64,000 nt of DNA, from assembly GCF_002803845.1 (NCBI RefSeq), contig NZ_CP024985.1:3720001-3784000 (forward strand), written 5' to 3'. Shown here piece by piece: positions 1 through 7,197 of the stretch. Position 1 is the stretch's first letter, and every line of letters begins with the position of its first letter. Below the pieces are notes generated by a model. It saw nothing but the letters and a program-made list of their open reading frames with translations, was not told the origin of the DNA and ran no database searches. Position numbers and translations under genes: made by a program. This DNA is from Streptomyces lavendulae subsp. lavendulae. GTDB lineage: Bacteria; Actinomycetota; Actinomycetes; Streptomycetales; Streptomycetaceae.

Positions 1-386
1 TTCCGCTCCGCCAGACGGCGCTCGGCCTCGGCCCAGCCGAGGGGCAGCTCCGAGGCGGGCACGGTCCAGTAGGTGAAGGCGGACTCCTTCATGAAGGCGG
101 CGGCGGCGCGCGAGCTGGAGCGGTGGGGCTCGCTGCGGGCGAAGCGGTGGAGGGCGTCCCGGTCCTCCCAGGCGGAGAGGGTCAGGAAGGTGCGGCGGGT
201 CACCCGGGCGCGGAGGGCGACGCCGTGGGCGCCGGGGGCCTTGCGGATCTGGCGGATGATGCCGGGGGCCTTGAGGAAGAACCTGAGCGCCCCGGTGAGG
301 GTCTCGGTCTCGAAGCGGGAGGCCATGACGTAGACCTCGGCGCCGGGGGCGGGCTCGTGGGGCGTGGACCAGGGGATGTCGGGCAT
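1..386 (-). CDS. Monooxygenase-like (ABM/DUF3291-type) protein, C-terminus cut by window edge
   Basis: About 128 residues are visible and the reading frame runs off the left edge without a stop, so the gene is partial. The start is ATG at 386 with a good ribosome binding site (GAAGGAG) a few bases upstream. The protein begins MPDIPWSTPH and carries the segments YVMASRFET and FLTLSAWEDRDALHRFARS, which resemble the small dimeric alpha-beta barrel of antibiotic-biosynthesis-monooxygenase and DUF3291 proteins. No signal peptide or membrane segment is seen. It lies 30 bases downstream of the MFS exporter on the same strand and may be co-transcribed with it. The fold assignment is by eye and the substrate is unknown. 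Confidence 0.55.
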   Translation of the reverse strand, partial: MPDIPWSTPHEPAPGAEVYVMASRFETETLTGALRFFLKAPGIIRQIRKAPGAHGVALRARVTRRTFLTLSAWEDRDALHRFARSEPHRSSSRAAAAFMKESAFTYWTVPASELPLGWAEAERRLAER

Positions 387-416
387 GACGGCTGCTCCTT
401 CGGTTCGCGTCCGGGG

Positions 417-1862
417 TCAGCGGGTGGTGGGGATCTTGGCGGGGGTCTCGGTGGGGGTGGGCGGGGCCGCCGGGGTGGGCGGGGTGGTGGTGCGGCGGGG
501 CAGGAGCAGGGCGAGGGCTGCGGCCAGGGCGACCGCGGCGGCGCCGATCCACAGGGCGGGGACGGTCCCGTCGGTGAAGGCCTGCGGGGTCTCGTAGCCG
601 CCCCGGGCGGAGAACACCGAGGCCAGGACGGCCACGCCGAGGGCTCCGCCGACCTCCCGGAGGGCGTTGTTGGTACCGGAGGCCTTGCCCTGGTCGGCGG
701 GGGCGACGGTGGACATCAGCACGTTGTTCGCCGGGGCGAAGTACAGGGACATGCCGATTCCGCTGAGGATCAGGGCGGGGAGCTGGGTGACGTAGGAGAC
801 GTCCGGGGCGAGGACCACCGCGAACCAGCCGAGGCCCAGCGCCTGGAGGGCCAGCCCGGCGACGACGACGGGGCGGCCGCCGATCCGGTCGGACAGGATG
901 CCCGCGATCGGGGCGACGATCATCGCCATGCCGGTCCAGGGCAGCATGCGCAGGCCGGCCTCGGTGGGCGAGTATCCGGCGACGCCCTGGAGGAACTGGC
1001 TGAGCAGGAAGATCGACCCGAACATGCCGAGGTACATCAGCAGGCTGGCGAGGTTGATCCCGAAGAAGCCCCGGCTACGGAAGAGCCGCATGGGGAGCAT
1101 GGGGTTCGCGCTGTTGAAGCCGTGGTGGACGAAGCCCCCGATGAGGGCGCTGCCCGCGATCAGGCCGGTGAGGACGGGGGCGCTGGTCCAGCCGTGGGCG
1201 TTGGCGTTGACCAGTCCGTAGACGACCCCGAAGAGCCCGCCGCTGATGAGGAGGGTGCCGGGGATGTCGAGGCGGGAGTTCGGGGCGGTGGACTCGGCGA
1301 GGCGCAGGCGGGCGAGCGGGATCAGGGCCAGGCCGATCGGCACGTTGAGCCAGAAGATCCACTGCCAGGAGATGTGCTCGGTGAGGCTGCCCCCGATCAG
1401 CGGACCACTGGCGACGGCCAGACCGCTGACGGCTCCGTAGATGCCGAGTGCCATACCGCGTCGGGTGGCCGGGACGGCGGTGGTGAGCAGGGTGAGGGAC
1501 AGCGGCATCATGACGGCGGCCCCGACGCCCTGGACGGCGCGGGCGGCGATCAGCTGGCCTATCCCGGGCGAGAGGGCGGCCGCGGCGGAGGCGGTGGTGA
1601 ACACGGCGAGCCCGGCGATGAAGAGCCGGCGGCGCCCGAAGCGGTCCCCCAGGGCGGAGCCGAACATGAGCAGGACGGCGAAGGTGAGGGTGTAGGCGTT
1701 CACCGTCCACTCCAGGTCCTCCAGCTTGCCGCCGAGGTCGGCGCGGATGGCGGGGAGGGCGGTGGTGACGACGAGGTTGTCGAGCGCGGCCATGAAACTG
1801 GCGGCCCCCGTGAGCACGAGGGCCCACACCGCGGGCCTGCTGAGCCGGTCTTGCTGGTTCAC
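417..1862 (-). CDS. DHA2-family MFS drug exporter
   Basis: 481-residue integral membrane protein starting at GTG 1862 behind an AGGGGGA ribosome binding site. It has the 14-helix DHA2 (EmrB/QacA) layout: the first helix carries LDNLVVTTALPAI (the family D1 motif), a cytoplasmic loop has GDRFGRRR, and the fifth helix carries the antiporter motif C region GAVSGLAVASGPLIGG followed by WQWIFWLNVPIG. The family exports drugs or metabolites by proton antiport at the cytoplasmic membrane; the substrate cannot be read from sequence. The C-terminus ends in a Pro/Thr-rich tail. It lies downstream of a TetR gene on the same strand, and an inverted repeat matching the one in front of tetR sits 17 bases upstream of its start, so TetR repression with ligand induction is likely. 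Confidence 0.93.
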   Translation of the reverse strand: MNQQDRLSRPAVWALVLTGAASFMAALDNLVVTTALPAIRADLGGKLEDLEWTVNAYTLTFAVLLMFGSALGDRFGRRRLFIAGLAVFTTASAAAALSPGIGQLIAARAVQGVGAAVMMPLSLTLLTTAVPATRRGMALGIYGAVSGLAVASGPLIGGSLTEHISWQWIFWLNVPIGLALIPLARLRLAESTAPNSRLDIPGTLLISGGLFGVVYGLVNANAHGWTSAPVLTGLIAGSALIGGFVHHGFNSANPMLPMRLFRSRGFFGINLASLLMYLGMFGSIFLLSQFLQGVAGYSPTEAGLRMLPWTGMAMIVAPIAGILSDRIGGRPVVVAGLALQALGLGWFAVVLAPDVSYVTQLPALILSGIGMSLYFAPANNVLMSTVAPADQGKASGTNNALREVGGALGVAVLASVFSARGGYETPQAFTDGTVPALWIGAAAVALAAALALLLPRRTTTPPTPAAPPTPTETPAKIPTTR

Positions 1863-1879
1863 GGTTCCCCCTGAAGGTT

Positions 1880-1899
1880 GTTAGTTATTGCTGACTAAC
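1880..1899. promoter_or_regulatory. Putative TetR operator upstream of the MFS exporter
   Basis: Inverted repeat GTTAGT-N8-ACTAAC lying 17 bases upstream of the exporter start. The same half-sites with the same 8-base spacing occur in front of the neighbouring tetR gene (2690-2709), which is the reason to call both sites operators. Confidence 0.75.
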
Positions 1900-1914
1900 T
1901 TTGAAGGCCAGAAG

Positions 1915-2042
1915 GCGGGGCGGGGCTTGGGGTGGTGCGGGTGGGCTTGGGGTGGTGCGGGTGCGGGTGGTGCGGGTGCACCTGCGGGCGTGGGGGTGCG
2001 GCGGGTGGTGCAGGTGGTGGGGGTAGTGCAGGTGGTGCAGGT
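1915..2042. repeat. Low-complexity GGTGGTGCGGGT repeat between MFS and tetR genes
   Basis: Degenerate tandem copies of GGTGGTGCGGGT/GGTGGTGCAGGT fill the space between the end of tetR and the operator of the exporter. No gene or terminator hairpin is evident. It may be simple slippage DNA. Confidence 0.6.
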
Positions 2043-2045
2043 GGA

Positions 2046-2681
2046 CTACTGCGGCGCCGAGGTGATCCCGTCCACCGGCTTCACCTCGGCCTCGCCGTCG
2101 CCCTGGTTGCCCTGGCTGCCGCGGCCGCCCTGACTGCCCCCCGAGGGGTCGAGCCCCTCCCAGATGCGGTGCCCGGGCGGGAAACCCATGGCGGTGAGGG
2201 TGTTGATGAGCATTCCGTAGGCCATGAAGGTGGTGGTCTCCTTGACGTCACCACCGAGCGGCACCGTCACGGTGTCCCACAGCTCCTGCCAGCCCGCCCG
2301 CACGAGCTCCCCGAGCTCGTGATCGCCGGCGGCCTCGGCGGCGGAGACGGTCACGTACATCTGGAGCTGCATCTGGAGCACGTGCGGGTCTTCGGCGATC
2401 AGCCGCATGTACGCGTCCGCCATGGCGTCTCGGGCCTCTTCGCCCTCCAGGCCTTCGCCCGCCCGGGCGAAAACGGCCCGGGTGGTCTCCAGGCAGCGCG
2501 CGGACGCCGCGAGGAACATGGCCTGCTTGTTCGGGAAGAGCCGGAAGAGGTAGGGCTGCGAGACTCCGACCTGCTTGGCGATCGCCTCGGTGGAGGTCCC
2601 GTAGTACCCCCCACGAGCAAACTCCCGAGCCGCCGCCCGGATGACGCTCTCACGCCGCTCTTCTGCGCTCATCCTTGCCAT
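2046..2681 (-). CDS. TetR/AcrR-family transcriptional regulator
   Basis: 211-residue regulator. An N-terminal TetR helix-turn-helix covers roughly residues 8-55 (VIRAAAREFARGGYYGTSTE, then IAKQVGVSQPYLFRLFPNK). The rest is a helical ligand and dimer domain with a Gly/Ser/Gln-rich tail (GGSQGGRGSQGNQGDG). Two starts are possible, ATG 2681 (MARMSAEERR) and ATG 2672 (MSAEERR); neither has a clear ribosome binding site, so translation could be leaderless. A perfect inverted repeat abuts the start, implying autorepression, and a matching site lies before the downstream exporter. The likely role is ligand-responsive repressor of that exporter; the ligand is unknown. Confidence 0.9.
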   Translation of the reverse strand: MARMSAEERRESVIRAAAREFARGGYYGTSTEAIAKQVGVSQPYLFRLFPNKQAMFLAASARCLETTRAVFARAGEGLEGEEARDAMADAYMRLIAEDPHVLQMQLQMYVTVSAAEAAGDHELGELVRAGWQELWDTVTVPLGGDVKETTTFMAYGMLINTLTAMGFPPGHRIWEGLDPSGGSQGGRGSQGNQGDGEAEVKPVDGITSAPQ

Positions 2682-2687
2682 GCTTCA

Positions 2688-2711
2688 AAGTTAGTGCTCA
2701 CTCACTAACTT
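2688..2711. promoter_or_regulatory. Putative autoregulatory TetR operator
   Basis: Perfect inverted repeat AAGTTAGTG-N6-CACTAACTT immediately upstream of tetR. Its core GTTAGT-N8-ACTAAC equals the site in front of the MFS exporter. Confidence 0.78.
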
Positions 2712-2787
2712 AGTCAAGGGGTGGGCTGGGGGAGCGGGCGGGCGGTGTCGGGAGACGGCGGGACTTGACCCGGTCCGTGTCAGGGAG

Positions 2788-2942
2788 GGTTTGGGGGTTT
2801 CCCGTCAGTCTCATCGTCCTTCCGCGTCGGGCCGGGCAGTCAAGGGCGCTCCCTTCGGTCGCGTCGCTTCGCGATGGCCTTCGGCCACCCTTGACAGCCC
2901 GTCCCGCCACGGAATGCCAAAGACTGCCGGGAAACCCCCAAA
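2788..2942. repeat. Imperfect 155-bp palindrome, left copy
   Basis: Begins TTTGGGGGTTTCCCGTCAGTCT and ends with the complement AGACTGCCGGGAAACCCCCAAA. A second inner symmetry is TGTCAAGGG-like against CCCTTGACA. The core contains GCGTCGCTTCGCGATGGCCTT. The unit is repeated in inverted orientation at 3838-3992. Confidence 0.7.
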
Positions 2943-3266
2943 AGAACGGTCACGGGGGAAGAGGAGGAGGGGCGGGCGTCCCAGAGATGTGCGAGCCGTC
3001 TCCGCCCAGTCCTCCAAATCCGGACCGATACTTCATCGGCCCCAGGCCCGGGGCGCCCCAGACCGCCCGACACGGCGATCAGAGCGTTCAACGGGCCGGA
3101 CAGGCGCATCGGATCGCTACGCGCTTCGCACGGCATAGCGTCCGGCGGCCGTCTGAGGTCGGACATGAGCCGCCCACGGCCGGGAGTCCCAGTCCCCCAC
3201 GCAGGTGCGGGTTGTTTGTCCCTTTTGGGGGTGCTGGATGAGTCCCGAAGGGGTGGGGGTGGCGCC

Positions 3267-3309
3267 TGTCGGGCTCTGAGGACGACTTTGTCGTCCTCAG
3301 AGCCCGACA
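3267..3309. repeat. Perfect hairpin with 20-bp arms at the centre of the inverted-repeat locus
   Basis: Left arm TGTCGGGCTCTGAGGACGAC, loop TTT, and an exact complementary right arm (3290-3309). It is not placed at the end of any gene, so a simple terminator role is not obvious. Confidence 0.85.
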
Positions 3310-3354
3310 AGGCCAGAAAGAGGCTCGGGGAAGGCTGGGGAGGGCTGGGAAGGA

Positions 3355-3475
3355 CCTGCGGAGGGCCGGGAAGGACTTCCGGAGGGCCAGGGAGGACTTC
3401 TGGGGGGCCAGGGAGGGCTTTCGGAGGGCCGGGAAGAACTTGCGGAGGGCCGGGAAGAGTCTCCGGGGAGGGGAA
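3355..3475. repeat. 21-bp tandem repeat array (about five to six units)
   Basis: GGAGGGCC recurs at 3360, 3381, 3402 (as GGGGGGCC), 3423 and 3444, exactly 21 bases apart, with the intervening bases (GGGAAGGACTTCC-like) also related. Because 21 is a multiple of three, each frame reads as a seven-residue repeat, but no gene is supported. Confidence 0.8.
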
Positions 3476-3837
3476 AGGCCTGCTTGAGCCCTTGGGCGCT
3501 CACCCAAGGCCCTCAGGCACCCCTCAGGCACCCCTCGGGCGGGCCAATCGTCCGGCCATGCCGTCAGTCGCCCGACGAGCGAGCCGATTGCTCGTCTTTG
3601 GCAGCTTATGTCCAGCCCCAGGCGGGCGGCAGACGCCATGCCGAGTGAAGCGCGTAGCGATCTGACGCGCAGGAGCCGGGAGGGAGCGGTTGGTCGATCT
3701 GGTCGCCGTTTGGGGTGGTCTGGCGGCCCCCGGCCCGGAATCTGATGGAAGTGGGGCCGCATCTCGGGTCCACCCAGGCGTGACGGCATGGGCATCCCTG
3801 AGACACCCGCACATCCACTCTTCCTCCCGGCCGTTTC

Positions 3838-3992
3838 CCTGGGGGCTTCCCGACAGTCTTTGGCATTCCGGGACGGGTCGGCCTGTCAAGGGTGGCCGAA
3901 GGCCATCGCGAAGCGACGCGACGAAGGAGCGCCCTTGACAGGCCGGCACGGCACGGAAGGACAGTGGACTGGCGGGACGCCCCCAGCCCTTC
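3838..3992. repeat. Imperfect 155-bp palindrome, right (inverted) copy
   Basis: Inverted copy of 2788-2942. It shares GCATTCCG, TGTCAAGGGTGGCCGAAGG and GCGAAGCGACGCGAC with the complement of the left copy, and its own ends (CTGGGGGCTTCCCGACAGTC and a complementary GACTGGCGGGACGCCCCCAG-like end) pair imperfectly. Confidence 0.7.
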
Positions 3993-4045
3993 CCTGATCC
4001 CGGCCAAGGGTGCACCGCCCACCCCCGACCCCGACCAGTCCGCCC

Positions 4046-4474
4046 TCAGCCCAGCTGGACCACCGCGCGGGACATGCCGAGGACCTTCTGGCCGGCGCTC
4101 ATCGCCGTCAGGTCGACCCGTACACGCTTGTCGTCCAGCTTGGCGGCGACCTTCGCCGTGACCTCGATCAGGGCGCCCTGGTCGTCGTTCGGGACGACCA
4201 CCGGCTTGGTGAAGCGCACCCCGTACTCGACGACCGCGCCCGGGTCGCCCGTCCAGTCGGTCACCACACGGATCGCCTCGGCCATGGTGAACATGCCGTG
4301 CGCGATCACGTCCGGCAGTCCGACCTCCTTGGCGAACTTCTCGTTCCAGTGGATCGGGTTGAAGTCACCCGACGCCCCGGCGTAGCGGACCAGCGTGGCG
4401 CGCGTCACGGGGAAGGACGCCGCCGGCAGCTCGGTGCCGACCTCGACGTCTGCGTACTGGATCTGCGCGGTCAT
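4046..4474 (-). CDS. hadB: MaoC-type (3R)-hydroxyacyl dehydratase, catalytic HadB-like subunit
   Basis: 142 residues, single hot-dog fold. The hydratase-2 catalytic signature is intact: Asp37 and His42 in YAGASGDFNPIHWNE, followed by AHGMFTMA. It starts at ATG 4474, one base after the stop of hadA, so the two are translationally coupled and probably form a heterodimer as in the mycobacterial HadAB enzyme. The likely role is dehydration of (3R)-hydroxyacyl thioesters in type II fatty acid synthesis or related acyl metabolism. The tRNA-Thr, tRNA-Met, rpmG, hadA, hadB order matches the arrangement known in mycobacteria, which supports orthology. The acyl carrier and chain length are inferred, not seen. 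Confidence 0.85.
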   Translation of the reverse strand: MTAQIQYADVEVGTELPAASFPVTRATLVRYAGASGDFNPIHWNEKFAKEVGLPDVIAHGMFTMAEAIRVVTDWTGDPGAVVEYGVRFTKPVVVPNDDQGALIEVTAKVAAKLDDKRVRVDLTAMSAGQKVLGMSRAVVQLG

Positions 4475-4475
4475 C

Positions 4476-4928
4476 TCAGGCCTCCTCGGGGGCGCGGGAC
4501 ACGAGCTTGGTCCAGGCGGTCACCACGTGCTCGCCGGACTCGTCGTGGACTTCGCCGCGGATGTCGATGATGTCGTTGCCCGCGAGGGACTTCACGGCCT
4601 CGATCGTGGAGGTCACGGTGAGACGGTCACCGGCCCGCACGGGGCGGACGTACGCGAACTTCTGGTCGCCGTGGACGACGCGGCTGTAGTCCAGCCCGAG
4701 CTGCGGGTCCTCGACGACCTGGCCCGCGGCCGCGAAAGTGATGGCGAACACAAAGGTCGGCGGGGCGATCACGTCCTGGTGACCGAACGCCTTGGCGGCT
4801 TCGGGATCGGTGTAGACGGGATTCTCGTCACCCACCGCTACCGCGAATTCGCGGATCTTCTCCCGGCCGACCTCGTACGGCTCGGTGGGCGGGTACGTCC
4901 GCCCCACGAAGGTCTGGTCGAGGGCCAT
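4476..4928 (-). CDS. hadA: MaoC N-terminal-type dehydratase subunit, HadA-like
   Basis: 150 residues beginning MALDQTFVGRTYPPTEPYEV, with a strong AGGAGGT ribosome binding site before ATG 4928. It is a hot-dog-fold protein of the FAS1_DH/MaoC N-terminal type. At the place where the partner has DFNPIH this protein reads DENPVYTD, so the catalytic His is replaced by Tyr. That fits the known role of HadA as the non-catalytic, substrate-binding half of the HadAB heterodimer. It overlaps functionally with the following hadB (one-base gap). Two tandem 14-bp repeats lie 45-72 bases upstream and could be a regulator site. Confidence 0.85.
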   Translation of the reverse strand: MALDQTFVGRTYPPTEPYEVGREKIREFAVAVGDENPVYTDPEAAKAFGHQDVIAPPTFVFAITFAAAGQVVEDPQLGLDYSRVVHGDQKFAYVRPVRAGDRLTVTSTIEAVKSLAGNDIIDIRGEVHDESGEHVVTAWTKLVSRAPEEA

Positions 4929-4972
4929 GGCTCACTACCTCCTGTTGAAGGGACACGAAAGGCTGCGGACGA

Positions 4973-5000
4973 CCGATCGAAGATCACCGATCGACGATCA
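4973..5000. promoter_or_regulatory. Tandem 14-bp direct repeat upstream of hadA
   Basis: Two adjacent copies CCGATCGAAGATCA and CCGATCGACGATCA with one mismatch, between rpmG and hadA. The position suggests a promoter-proximal regulator site, but no regulator is identified. Confidence 0.5.
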
Positions 5001-5086
5001 AGAAACCGGAGCAGAAACGACACAAGGCCGCCCCCATTGAAGGGGACGACCTCATGACGGTGCCTATATTGGAGACTTCGCCAGGA

Positions 5087-5251
5087 TCAGCGGGTCTCGC
5101 GGTGCGCGGTGTGCGAGTTGCAACGCGGGCAGTGCTTCTTCATCTCCATGCGGTCCGGGTTGTTACGCCGGTTCTTCTTGGTGATGTAGTTCCGCTCCTT
5201 GCACTCCACGCAGGCCAGCGTGATCTTCGGGCGGACGTCGGTGGCAGCCAC
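5087..5251 (-). CDS. rpmG: 50S ribosomal protein L33 (zinc-ribbon type)
   Basis: 54 residues from GTG 5251: MAATDVRPKITLACVECKER, then NYITKKNRRNNPDRMEMKKH, ending CPRCNSHTAHRETR. Full length for L33. Two Cys pairs (Cys14/Cys17 and Cys41/Cys44) make the zinc ribbon, so this is the zinc-dependent C+ form; streptomycetes often carry a zinc-free paralogue elsewhere under Zur control. It is a component of the large ribosomal subunit. It follows tRNA-Thr and tRNA-Met on the same strand, with 88 bases to tRNA-Met, and precedes hadA, a conserved actinobacterial arrangement. Confidence 0.95.
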   Translation of the reverse strand: MAATDVRPKITLACVECKERNYITKKNRRNNPDRMEMKKHCPRCNSHTAHRETR

Positions 5252-5339
5252 GTGAGTGCTCCTTGACGGACTATGGGACGGATGAACGCATAAAAGAGTA
5301 GCCGATCGGGAGACCGACCCCGCAATCGGCTACTGGGTG

Positions 5340-5412
5340 TAGCGGCGACCGGACTTGAACCGGTGACACAGCGATTATGAGCCGCTTGCTCTACCGACTG
5401 AGCTACGCCGCT
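5340..5412 (-). tRNA. tRNA-Met (CAT), elongator type
   Basis: Read on the minus strand it folds as a cloverleaf: acceptor AGCGGCG pairing with CGCCGCT, D-arm GCTCAGTCGGTAGAGC, anticodon stem AGCGG/TCGCT with loop CTCATAA (anticodon CAT), T-arm ACCGG-TTCAAGT-CCGGT, discriminator A. CCA is not encoded. The acceptor stem does not look like an initiator tRNA. A tRNA-Ile with modified CAT anticodon is a remote alternative. Confidence 0.95.
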
Positions 5413-5460
5413 TTGATGAGATCCGCTCCCCACCCGAGGGTGGGGAACCTCTCTCACCAG

Positions 5461-5533
5461 AGCCCCAATGCGGAATCGAACCGCAGACCTTCTCCTTACC
5501 ATGGAGACGCTCTACCGACTGAGCTATTGGGGC
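5461..5533 (-). tRNA. tRNA-Thr (GGT)
   Basis: Minus-strand cloverleaf: acceptor GCCCCAA/TTGGGGC with discriminator T, D-arm GCTCAGTCGGTAGAGC, anticodon stem TCTCC/GGAGA with loop ATGGTAA (anticodon GGT), T-arm GCGG-TTCGATT-CCGC. CCA is not encoded. It is 48 bases ahead of tRNA-Met and probably in the same transcript as rpmG. Confidence 0.95.
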
Positions 5534-5841
5534 GAGCGAGGAAGACATTACACGGTTGCGCGCCGATCGCCCAAATCCTTTGGGGGGACTGGGCTCGGAA
5601 GGCAGGACCAGGGCTTTCCCCACCGACCCGCCACCCCCTCCCGACCCACTTTCACCCCCAAATGTGCCCGGGGTCACATCCCGGGACCGTCCCTCGGCCC
5701 GTGGGCACCACACCGGTACGACTATTGAGCTCCTCCGCGAACCCGGGACCCCCGCGCCCTAGGCTCGGAGCACGCTGCGTGATCTTGGGCCGCGGGCTGC
5801 GGCCACGGCACAGGAACCGCCCGAGCCCCCGCAGGAGCGCG
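5534..5841. other. Divergent intergenic region, no gene seen
   Basis: About 308 C-rich bases between tRNA-Thr (minus) and the amidohydrolase gene (plus). It must hold both promoters; an AGGAG ribosome binding site for the amidohydrolase is at 5832-5836. A short inverted repeat CCCGGGGTCACATCCCGGG lies near 5668-5686. No RNA or protein gene is recognised. Confidence 0.6.
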
Positions 5842-7143
5842 ATGTCCGACAGCCAGCCGCAGCAGCCGTCCCACTCCCCGCGGAACCCCGCCGAAGGCCC
5901 TTCCCGCAACCCGGCCCGTGACCCCCTCGGCGGCCCCGCCCCCGAGGCGACCGGTCTCCTCCTCGCCGGGGCGCGGCTCACCGACGGCCGCACCGTCGAC
6001 GTACGGCTCGGCGGGGGCCGGATCCAGGCCGTCGGGACCGCGGGCAGCCTCCCCGCGCCGGCCATGGCCCGGGTCGACCTGAGCGGGTACCTGCTCCTGC
6101 CCTCCCCCGCCGAGCCGCACGCCCACGGGGACACCGCCCTCACGGCCGACGCCGAGGGCCCCGTCTCGTACACCCCCGACGAGGTGCAGCGCCGGGCCAC
6201 CGAGGCGGCGCTGCTCCAGCTCGGCCACGGCGCCACCGCCGTCCGCTCCCACGTGCGCATCGGGGACGTGCACGGCCTGGGCCCCATGGAGGCCGCGCTC
6301 CAGGCCCGCCGCTCGCTGCGCGGCCTGACCGACCTGACCACGGTGGCGGTCCCCCGGCTGCTGACCGGGGTGGCCGGCGCCGAGGGGCTCGCCATGCTGC
6401 GCGACGCCGTCAAGATGGGCGCCTCGGTGATCGGGGGCTGCCCCGACCTGGACCCGGACCCCACGGGCTTCCTCGAAGCCGTCCTGGAACTGGCCGGTGA
6501 GCACGGCTGCCCCGTCGACCTGCACACCGACGGTGACGATCCCGGCCGTCTCGCCCGCCTCGCGGCGATGGCCGGGGGGCTGCGCCCCGGCGTGACCATC
6601 GGCCCCTGCGGCGGGCTGTCGAGGCTGCCGCTGGACGCGGCCGCGCGGGCCGCCGACCAGCTCGCCGCGGCCGGGGTGCGGGTGACCTGCCTGCCCCAGG
6701 GGGACTGCGCCGCCCTGGAGCGCCGCGGGCTGCGCACCGCCCCCGTGCGCCTGCTGCGCGCGGCCGGGGTCCGGGTCGCCGCCGGCAGCGGGGCGCTGCG
6801 GGACGCCGGGAACCCGGTGGGCCGGGGCGATCCGCTCGAAGCGGCGTACCTGCTCGCCTCCCAGGGCGGGCTGCGCCCCGCGGAGGCCTACGAGGCGGTG
6901 AGCGCGGCCGCGCGCGAGGCCATGGGCCTGCCGGAGGTGCGGGTGGAGGCGGGGTTCCCGGCGGAGCTGCTCGCCGTGCGCGGGGAACGGATCGCGGGGG
7001 TGCTGTCCCTCGCGTACAGCAGGATCGTGATCCACCGGGGGCGGGTGGTAGCCCGGACGAGTGCCGTACGGGAGTACTGCGATTCGGCGGTGGCGGTGGC
7101 TCTGGACCTGCCCAGGCAGGGCCGTACGGAGGCCGGGCCCTGA
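5842..7143 (+). CDS. Amidohydrolase, cytosine-deaminase-like, with degenerate active site
   Basis: 433 residues starting at ATG 5842, with about 35 Pro/Ser-rich residues before the domain. The framework of the cytosine-deaminase branch is present: the first metal pair PHAHGD (His93, His95), a third His in DLHTD (His228), and a closing segment GNPVGRGDPLEAAYLL that aligns with DPWYPLG of CodA. However, the residue three after His228, normally the proton-shuttle Glu, is Gly231; the next conserved His region reads IGPCGG; and the usual metal Asp site reads AGSGAL. Several catalytic positions therefore seem lost. It may be a non-hydrolytic homologue or use unusual chemistry. It is monocistronic with 54 bases to the next gene. 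Confidence 0.75.
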   Translation: MSDSQPQQPSHSPRNPAEGPSRNPARDPLGGPAPEATGLLLAGARLTDGRTVDVRLGGGRIQAVGTAGSLPAPAMARVDLSGYLLLPSPAEPHAHGDTALTADAEGPVSYTPDEVQRRATEAALLQLGHGATAVRSHVRIGDVHGLGPMEAALQARRSLRGLTDLTTVAVPRLLTGVAGAEGLAMLRDAVKMGASVIGGCPDLDPDPTGFLEAVLELAGEHGCPVDLHTDGDDPGRLARLAAMAGGLRPGVTIGPCGGLSRLPLDAAARAADQLAAAGVRVTCLPQGDCAALERRGLRTAPVRLLRAAGVRVAAGSGALRDAGNPVGRGDPLEAAYLLASQGGLRPAEAYEAVSAAAREAMGLPEVRVEAGFPAELLAVRGERIAGVLSLAYSRIVIHRGRVVARTSAVREYCDSAVAVALDLPRQGRTEAGP

Positions 7144-7197
7144 GCGTCCGCGGGCCGTTCGCGGGCGTGGGCGCCCGGTACGTCGTACGGTCGGGAC

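Larger units (their letters stand above)
2777..4005. repeat. Large degenerate inverted-repeat locus without a recognisable gene
   Basis: The whole gap between tetR and hadB (2712-4045) holds no convincing gene. The left part (about 2777-3200) reappears in inverted orientation in the right part (about 3585-4005), with substitutions and small indels. Examples: GATCGCTACGCGCTTC at 3112-3127 has its complement at 3647-3662, and the segment GTCAAGGG...CCCTTGAC at 2839-2894 has a near-exact inverted copy at 3886-3940. The centre carries a perfect hairpin and a 21-bp tandem repeat, listed separately. Reading frames exist on both strands but match no family I know, and they fall inside the symmetrical repeats. 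Function is unknown; a palindromic repeat element or remnant of a non-autonomous mobile unit is possible. Confidence 0.75.

Noticed and set aside
123..1874. Long plus-strand reading frame opposite the MFS exporter
   Set aside because: It is a GC-bias shadow: glycine/arginine-rich, no domain, while the opposite strand has a clear DHA2 transporter. Similar long antisense frames opposite the nuo genes, kinases and transporters were dismissed for the same reason.
3355..3475. Possible CRISPR-like array
   Set aside because: The repeats are contiguous 21-bp units with no unique spacers and no cas genes nearby.
3088..3795. 235-residue minus-strand frame with a heptapeptide FPALRKS repeat in the inverted-repeat locus
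   Set aside because: The repeat follows from the 21-bp DNA repeat, frames are open on both strands, there is no ribosome binding site or homology, and the frame crosses the inverted arms.
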